From: Alistipes sp.
GTDB lineage: Bacteria > Bacteroidota > Bacteroidia > Bacteroidales > Rikenellaceae
Reading direction: 5' to 3'
Length of the DNA stretch: 7,875 bases
Assembly: GCA_014796635.1 (NCBI GenBank)
Contig: JAAVIK010000002.1
Coordinates: 144,363-152,237, forward strand
Both the position numbers and the translations under genes were made by a program. The notes under the pieces were generated by a model. The model saw nothing but the letters and a program-made list of their open reading frames with translations, made no database searches and was not told the DNA's origin. Shown piece after piece: positions 1-4,661 of the stretch; positions within the stretch are counted from its first letter, which is position 1; the number at the start of each line of letters is the position of its first letter.

Positions 1-78
1 GTCTTCAAACCTCAGAACTCGCTGGTGTGGAACCGCGAATTTTTCGGGTGGCTCGACCAATACGTGAAACAGGAATAA
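1..78 (+). CDS. C-terminal end of a probable S9-family (prolyl oligopeptidase-type) peptidase, partial
   Basis: Frame 1 is open from the first base to a TAA at 76-78 and gives 25 residues, VFKPQNSLVW followed by NREFFGWLDQYVKQE. The pattern KPQNS-x-x-W-x-x-EFF-x-WLD-x-Y resembles the extreme C-terminus of S9 serine peptidases (dipeptidyl-peptidase or acylaminoacyl-peptidase-like) of Bacteroidota, where it follows the catalytic histidine in a GH/HW context. The catalytic Ser, Asp and His lie upstream of the window and cannot be checked. In this family the protein is usually exported and cleaves short peptides. A strong terminator follows directly, so this gene is not part of the downstream operon. 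Assignment rests on a short tail only; another alpha/beta-hydrolase is possible. Confidence 0.6.
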   Translation, partial: VFKPQNSLVWNREFFGWLDQYVKQE

Positions 79-85
79 AAGCGAT

Positions 86-119
86 CGGCAGCGGCGGAAA
101 ATTCCGCCGCTGCCGTTTT
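86..119 (+). terminator. Rho-independent terminator after the upstream peptidase gene
   Basis: A near-perfect inverted repeat CGGCAGCGGCGGAA (86-99) / TTCCGCCGCTGCCG (102-115) could form up to 14 pairs, though the innermost A-T pairs must open to make the loop. It is GC-rich and directly followed by TTTT (116-119). It starts 7 bases after the TAA of the upstream gene. This is a classic intrinsic terminator and separates the upstream gene from the operon beginning at 286. The stem is almost fully symmetric, so it could also act on the reverse strand, where a short A/T-run is present in the stem-flanking AAAA at 77-80 (TTTT on the minus strand, after a 5-base gap). Confidence 0.88.
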
Positions 120-230
120 GCATCCGGGCGCGGGAAAGGCTCCGCAAAGGCCGAAACCGCATTTTTCCGGGAAAATTTCGGGGTCGAAAAGGGGATTTCA
201 TGATGAAAATCGCGGAATTCGTTGAAAATA

Positions 231-262
231 TTTTATTTCGGAAGATTTGTTGCCTACTTTTG
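231..262 (+). promoter_or_regulatory. Bacteroidota-type promoter of the lipoprotein operon
   Basis: TACTTTTG at 255-262 matches the Bacteroidota primary-sigma -7 element TAnnTTTG exactly. A T-run TTTT at 231-234 lies 20 bases upstream and is a three-of-four match to the -33 element TTTG, within the usual spacing of about 19-21. The surrounding bases (221-250) are clearly more AT-rich than the rest of the window. The predicted transcript start is around 268-270, giving a 5' leader of only about 16-18 bases before the ATG at 286. This supports the ATG at 286 over the in-frame upstream TTG at 247, which lies inside the promoter. It is the only convincing promoter seen ahead of the five to six genes that follow. 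Confidence 0.7.
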
Positions 263-272
263 CCACGTCTTC

Positions 273-279
273 AAAAAAG
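273..279 (+). promoter_or_regulatory. A-rich translation initiation region of the first operon gene
   Basis: AAAAAAG lies 6 bases before the ATG at 286. Bacteroidota often initiate from A-rich leaders rather than a GGAGG Shine-Dalgarno sequence, so this fits the phylum and supports the chosen start. The other genes in the window mostly lack even this: only the start at 2895 has a short GGAG (2887-2890) 4 bases upstream. Confidence 0.5.
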
Positions 280-285
280 AGATAT

Positions 286-2034
286 ATGAGGATTTTCAAC
301 CAGTTAGCCTTTCTGCCGACGTTCGCGTGTCTCGCGGCGGCGGTCGTCGCGTGCCATCGCGAGGAGGGGCTGACCCCGGAACCGGAGACCTCGCGCCGGA
401 TCGAAGTGGCGATCCACGCCCCGGCGACCCGCACCGCACTGGAAGACGACGGGCTGACGGCCCGCTGGATCAAGGGCGACAAGATCGCCCTTTGGGCCTA
501 TACGAACGGCGGCGCCGCTTTCGAGAACGCGCCTTTCACCCTCTGGTACCCGCGCGAAGACCCCGAACAGGGACTTTTCACGGGCATGGTCGACGCCATG
601 AACGCCGGGACCTACGACTACTATGCCTCCTACCCCATGCCCGAAGCGGCGGAGGGGACGAGAGTGACCTATACGATCCCGACCGTGCAGGACGGCACAT
701 GGAACGGCAACCTCGACATCATGCTGGCAGCGGCGCAGAGCACCGAACTGCGGGAAGAGATACTCAACGAACTGACCCTGCGCTTCCGCCACAAGGTCCA
801 TGCGCTGAAGATCACGATTCCGGAGGGCCGCAACCTGCTGGGCCGCCCGATCGAGAAACTGCGCATCCGCTTTCCGCAGCCGGTGGCGGGCCGCATGACG
901 TGGAACCTCGCCGATCCGGATGCGGCCCCCGAAACGGCGGCGACGGCCGATGCCGTGACGCTCGACTTCGCCCGGCCGGTCGACGAGGGCGACACGTTCT
1001 GGGTCTTCATCGCCCCGGCCGATCTGACGGGCGGCGAAGTGCGCTTCACGGCGACCGACGGCACGGAATATTCGTGGCCGCTCTCGACGTGGAGCTTCCG
1101 CGACTGCACGGCGGGCAGGATCACCCCGGTGAAGCTGACCATCGACGAGGCACGCCCGCAGAGCGACTTCCGGCTGGCGGTAGACCCGGCGCATCTGGGC
1201 GAACCCGTGACCGAGATCGATCTGCTGGAGATGCCGGAGGGATATGAATTTCCGTCGCTGGAACTGCACAACATCACCCGCACGATCGCGGCGAACGGCG
1301 ACGGGACTTTCTCGCTGAAGATTTTCAGCGACCAGAAAGCGGGCTTCGCCGACGGCATCGAAGTAGGGCTGAGCGTAGGCTCGGAAAACACCGAGGGGGT
1401 CTACGGCAAACACTGCGCGATGAGCGGCCTCTCTGCCGACGGCTGCACGGTCGCCGCGCCCTATCTGCTCTCCGAGGATTTCGCCGGAATAGGCAACCAC
1501 TCCACGGACGATGCCGCCGACCTGTCGGACTGGGGCCTGCCGAACTGGAGCGGAGCCCGGGCGCACACCGATCCCGACAACTGCATCGTAGCCACCTGCC
1601 ACGTAAGCACCCACAGCGGAATCACGAATTCGCGCTCCAAAGGGCGCGTCGACACCTCCCGGCTGCCGATCCGGAACGGAAAGGCCGTCGACGTAAGGGT
1701 ATCGTTCGACATGGGATACGACAACCACAGCGGAACGGGCGGCGGCAATGCCGTAGCGACCTGCACGTTCGGACGCACCGACACGGCCGACACTCAGACG
1801 GCGGTCGGCGCCGATGCCGAGTTCACCCACACCGTTTTTTCGGAACAGCATGTCACCAAACTCTCCGACACGCGGAATCTTCCCGACAAACTCACCGAAA
1901 CCGTTGCGGGCTGCAATGCGTCGTCGAGACTTTCGTGGCAGATATTTACATACAAGTCGTCGGGATGGCTGGCCGTCACGGGCGTCTACTACGACTGCTA
2001 CATCGACAACATCCGCGTAACGATCGTACACTGA
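286..2034 (+). CDS. Fimbrillin-like (Mfa-like) surface lipoprotein with an extra cysteine-containing C-terminal module
   Basis: This is a 582-residue protein beginning MRIFNQLAFL. Residues 1-23 form a lipoprotein signal peptide ending VVAC, with C23 as the likely lipidated residue, followed by HREEG, an acidic stretch resembling a Bacteroidota surface-export signal. Residues about 38-287 look like the fimbrillin/Mfa-like family: TRT at 48-50, then RWIKGDKIALWA (60-71), an aromatic YDYYASYP (110-117), RHKVHALKITIP (168-179) and WVFIAP (239-244), ending AGRITPVKLTI. Known members are major or minor subunits of type V pili or related surface lipoproteins. Residues about 293-385 may be a linking beta domain. 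Residues about 393-582 resemble a jelly-roll, ending CYIDNIRVTI, and hold six cysteines if C387 is counted (C387, C433, C438, C493, C543, C571). Such a tail is not typical of plain fimbrillins and could bind a ligand. I see no catalytic motif. It is first in the operon, and the next gene starts 2 bases after its stop. The exact role, subunit or free adhesin, is not shown by sequence. Confidence 0.82.
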   Translation: MRIFNQLAFLPTFACLAAAVVACHREEGLTPEPETSRRIEVAIHAPATRTALEDDGLTARWIKGDKIALWAYTNGGAAFENAPFTLWYPREDPEQGLFTGMVDAMNAGTYDYYASYPMPEAAEGTRVTYTIPTVQDGTWNGNLDIMLAAAQSTELREEILNELTLRFRHKVHALKITIPEGRNLLGRPIEKLRIRFPQPVAGRMTWNLADPDAAPETAATADAVTLDFARPVDEGDTFWVFIAPADLTGGEVRFTATDGTEYSWPLSTWSFRDCTAGRITPVKLTIDEARPQSDFRLAVDPAHLGEPVTEIDLLEMPEGYEFPSLELHNITRTIAANGDGTFSLKIFSDQKAGFADGIEVGLSVGSENTEGVYGKHCAMSGLSADGCTVAAPYLLSEDFAGIGNHSTDDAADLSDWGLPNWSGARAHTDPDNCIVATCHVSTHSGITNSRSKGRVDTSRLPIRNGKAVDVRVSFDMGYDNHSGTGGGNAVATCTFGRTDTADTQTAVGADAEFTHTVFSEQHVTKLSDTRNLPDKLTETVAGCNASSRLSWQIFTYKSSGWLAVTGVYYDCYIDNIRVTIVH

Positions 2035-2036
2035 GA

Positions 2037-2879
2037 ATGAAACGATATACGACCATACTTTGGGCGGCGGCCCTGCTGGCCGGATGCGCGAAAGAGACGA
2101 ACGACGCCCCGGCGACGGGCTACGGCACGCTGTGTTTTTCGGCGGCATGCTCGGCGGTCGTGACGACCGAGACCCGTGCGGAGACGCGCGTGGAGATTCC
2201 GGCCGAGACGGTCCCTGCGGTCGCGGACCTGGGACTGCTCGTCGAAAGCATCGATCCGCAGCACGACTTCGCGCAGATCTGGCCGACGCTGGGCTCCTAC
2301 GACAGCCAGAGCGACTACCTCTGGGCGACGCGCTACAAGATCACCCTTTTCTCGGGAGAGGAACCGGGCGCCGACCGCGCACCCGAGGGCATCGACCGGC
2401 CCTACTTCGAGGGCTCGGCGACGAAACTGGTCTCCGTGGGTCTCGAAGCCACGCGCGTCGACATCACGGCCCGGCTGGCCAACACGGCGGTGCGCATACT
2501 TTTCAGCGACCGCTTCCAAGGCTACTTCGCCAACGGAGCCCGCTTCACGCTGAAGACCGAGGCCGGCGAGGAGATAGAAATCGGCTACGAAGCCGGTGAA
2601 AAAGCGGTGCCCCGATACTGCTACGTACGTCCGGCGCGCTTCGCCATTGCGGGCGAAGCGACCAAGCAAACCCCGTCGGCGACGCAGCCGGCGCAGACCG
2701 TGCAGTTCGCCGAACAGGTCAACGCCGCGCCGGAAGCCGGCCGGCTCTACACCTACGTCTACGACATAACGGGCGTGGGCAATACGGGCGAGATCGTCGT
2801 CACGTTCAACGACGAGCCGATCCGCACCGAAATCATCGACGAAGAACTCAACGATGCGGCCCGGCCGGAGGAGGCATAA
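2037..2879 (+). CDS. Short DUF4493-family lipoprotein (280 aa)
   Basis: The start is taken at ATG 2037, two bases after the preceding TGA. An in-frame ATG at 1935 would put 34 non-signal residues, encoded inside gene 1, ahead of a perfect lipoprotein signal, so it is rejected. MKRYTTILWAAALLAGC has a canonical lipobox LAGC with C17, followed by AKETND. The rest looks like one DUF4493 domain (about 27-260): GYGTLCFSA near the start, YKITLFSGEEP (100-110), PYFEGSA (122-128), and ARLANTAVRILFSD (145-158), equivalent to segments of the next two proteins. Unlike them, it stops after this domain with an acidic tail (DEELNDAARPEEA). DUF4493 has no proven biochemical function; it is found in exported lipoproteins of gut Bacteroidales, often in strings of paralogues. 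Being the smallest of three, it might be an anchor or base subunit, which is inference. It ends with TAA 15 bases before the next gene, in the same frame. Confidence 0.8.
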   Translation: MKRYTTILWAAALLAGCAKETNDAPATGYGTLCFSAACSAVVTTETRAETRVEIPAETVPAVADLGLLVESIDPQHDFAQIWPTLGSYDSQSDYLWATRYKITLFSGEEPGADRAPEGIDRPYFEGSATKLVSVGLEATRVDITARLANTAVRILFSDRFQGYFANGARFTLKTEAGEEIEIGYEAGEKAVPRYCYVRPARFAIAGEATKQTPSATQPAQTVQFAEQVNAAPEAGRLYTYVYDITGVGNTGEIVVTFNDEPIRTEIIDEELNDAARPEEA

Positions 2880-2894
2880 AACCGGCGGAGACCG

Positions 2895-4655
2895 ATGAAT
2901 AAGAGAACGACTATGAAGATGAACATCCGAAAATACATGATCCCGGCTCTCGCCTGCAGCCTGCTGCTGGCGGCTTCGTGCGTCGAGGAGACCTCGCGCT
3001 TCGAGGGCGGAGACAGAGAAGACGCCGACACGGGCTACCTCACGTTCGACCGACTCGAAATGACGGTCGAGGAACGGGCCGAACATGTCGACAACCGTCC
3101 CGAATCCTACGCCCGGACCCGCGCCGCCAACGTCGACGTGGAGAGCTACACGGTGGAGATTCTCGATGCCTCCGGCCAGCCGGTGGAGGTGACCGACGCC
3201 ACCGGAGCGACGGGAACCTCGTTCGCCTACGGCGACCGCCCCGAGCAGATCGAGCTGCCCGTAGGCTCCTACACGCTGTCGGTCTATTCGGGCGAGACGC
3301 CCGATGTGGCGTGGGAGGGCATGGAGGGCACTCCGACCTACGGAACCACGCAGAACTTCACGATCGCCAAGGGAATGACCACGGCGCTGCAGGATATGAC
3401 CTGCCGCCTGCTGACGGTCATGGTGACGGTACAATACAAGGATACGCTCATCGCCACGATGAGCAAGAATACGACGGCCGAGCTGGTGCTGGGCGACGAC
3501 AAATCGCTGGTATTCGAGGGCAAGGAACCCGATCTGATCGGCTACCTCAAGCCCGACGCCGACCGCGCCAACCCGCTGGTGCTCTATCTGACCACCAACT
3601 TCAACGGCAAGGAGATCGTGCGCCAGCTGCTGCCCGTGGCCGCCAATGCCACGGCGGGCCAGTACCACAACATCACGGTGGGGCTGCAGAATGCCGAAGA
3701 CGGCACGGTGATCATCAACGCCGAGATCGAGACGTGGATGGAGAACGACGAGGTGGTGGTCGACAGCCGGAAAATCGTCGTCACGGCACTCTGCGAAGAA
3801 CGGATTCCGGACGAAAACGACCCCGACGCTCCGAAGCTGGTATGGCCCGGTCACTCGCTGGACGAGGTCTACACGCTCACGCCCGACAGCTTCGACGCGA
3901 ACGGCTACTTCAACGAGCCCTGCGACTTCACCATCACGACCAAAGACCCGATGGCGTCGCTGACGATCGCCGTCGGCACCGACAACGCTGCATTCAGCAA
4001 CCTGCTGCAGGTATCGGAGCTGACCGAGCCCGTAGACATGTTCACCTTGCCTGCCGAGAGTGTGCCTCTCGCAGAGCTCCGCTCCTGGGGCTTTCCGGCC
4101 GTCAACCTCAACGTGACGGAGCGCACGTTCCCGCTGGACGTGCTTATGAAAATCCTGAGCAATTACGAGGGGACCCACACGTTCACGCTGACGATCGCCG
4201 ACGAAGCGGGCCGCAAGAGCACGCACGAGCTGAAGATCGCCGTACAGACCGACACGGGCGACGGTCCCCGGATCGTATGGCCGGGCCATAACCTCGGAAC
4301 CCGCTACGAAACGTTCGCAGGGATGGACGTGAACCTCGATCTGTCGATTCCGCAGGGCGTGCGCTCGCTGTGGGTGGAGATCCGCGGTGCCCTCGAAGAG
4401 GGGCTGGCGGGCATGATGCCCTCGTCGTTCGAGCTGACCGATCCCGGCGACATCAGCGAAGCGCTCAACGGCTTCGGATTCCCGACGGGCGACGATGTGA
4501 AGGATCGGACCGCGCTGACATTCTCCATATCGACCAACCTGATCGACATGATGAGCGTATTCGAGGGCGACACCGATTTCAGACTGGTAGTCACCGACAA
4601 CGCCGGACAGCAGGCCGAAGCGACGATCATGCTTCGCGTACCGGCACAAAACTAA
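2895..4655 (+). CDS. DUF4493-family lipoprotein with two tandem 'VWPGH' beta modules (586 aa)
   Basis: ATG 2895 has GGAG (2887-2890) 4 bases upstream; ATG 2913 is a possible second start and also leaves an intact signal. The signal peptide ends LLLAASC with C29 as the lipid site, followed by acidic VEET. Residues about 45-290 form a well-conserved DUF4493 domain: TGYLTFD (46-52), LPVGSYTLSVYSG (121-133), CRLLTVMVTVQYKD (170-183), GYLKP (216-220). Two related modules follow, at 314-451 and 459-584, each opening with [LI]VWPGH and closing with a G-x-(H/D)-x-F-x-L-x-[IV]-x-D strand pair, like an Ig-like or cadherin-like fold. No catalytic residues are evident. The gene lies 15 bases after one DUF4493 gene and 6 bases before another, so all three are very probably co-transcribed. 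The modular, all-beta layout suggests a stalk or binding protein on the cell surface. The family assignment is firm by pattern; the function is unknown. Confidence 0.85.
   Translation: MNKRTTMKMNIRKYMIPALACSLLLAASCVEETSRFEGGDREDADTGYLTFDRLEMTVEERAEHVDNRPESYARTRAANVDVESYTVEILDASGQPVEVTDATGATGTSFAYGDRPEQIELPVGSYTLSVYSGETPDVAWEGMEGTPTYGTTQNFTIAKGMTTALQDMTCRLLTVMVTVQYKDTLIATMSKNTTAELVLGDDKSLVFEGKEPDLIGYLKPDADRANPLVLYLTTNFNGKEIVRQLLPVAANATAGQYHNITVGLQNAEDGTVIINAEIETWMENDEVVVDSRKIVVTALCEERIPDENDPDAPKLVWPGHSLDEVYTLTPDSFDANGYFNEPCDFTITTKDPMASLTIAVGTDNAAFSNLLQVSELTEPVDMFTLPAESVPLAELRSWGFPAVNLNVTERTFPLDVLMKILSNYEGTHTFTLTIADEAGRKSTHELKIAVQTDTGDGPRIVWPGHNLGTRYETFAGMDVNLDLSIPQGVRSLWVEIRGALEEGLAGMMPSSFELTDPGDISEALNGFGFPTGDDVKDRTALTFSISTNLIDMMSVFEGDTDFRLVVTDNAGQQAEATIMLRVPAQN
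3834..4247 (+). repeat. First copy of the intragenic 'VWPGH' protein module
   Basis: Residues 314-451 of the 586-aa DUF4493 protein. It starts KLVWPGHSL (314-322), contains LAELRSWGFP (392-401) and ends GTHTFTLTIADEAG (426-439) plus HELKIAV (444-450). The second copy follows after about seven residues. Similarity is at protein level; the DNA copies have diverged, so this is an old duplication. Confidence 0.75.
4269..4646 (+). repeat. Second copy of the intragenic 'VWPGH' protein module
   Basis: Residues 459-584 of the same protein. It starts RIVWPGHNL (459-467), contains SEALNGFGFP (521-530) and ends GDTDFRLVVTDNAG (558-571) plus ATIMLRV (576-582). It is about 12 residues shorter than the first copy. 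The gap appears to fall between the opening strand and the GFP segment. Confidence 0.75.
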
Positions 4656-4661
4656 CGGACG

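Noticed and set aside
247..285. In-frame upstream TTG start for gene 1, adding 13 residues
   Set aside because: It lies inside the predicted promoter and would place MLPTFATSSKKRY ahead of a complete lipoprotein signal peptide. ATG 286 is preferred.
79..285. CRISPR repeats, tRNA, riboswitch or invertible-promoter repeats in the intergenic region
   Set aside because: Read on both strands, it shows only the terminator, the promoter, and weak dyads. No spaced repeats, cloverleaf or long flanking inverted repeats were seen.
222..1247. A 341-codon plus-strand frame overlapping gene 1 in another phase
   Set aside because: Arg/Gly/Pro-rich composition typical of an out-of-phase reading of a GC-rich gene; no signal peptide or domain.
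1935..2036. Upstream ATG for the 280-aa DUF4493 protein
   Set aside because: It would add 34 residues encoded within gene 1 before a perfect lipobox signal; ATG 2037 fits far better.
304..2148. A 614-codon minus-strand frame opposite gene 1
   Set aside because: Same cause: it is in register with the fimbrillin-like gene and ends at the single TTA codon at 304. There is no recognisable protein.
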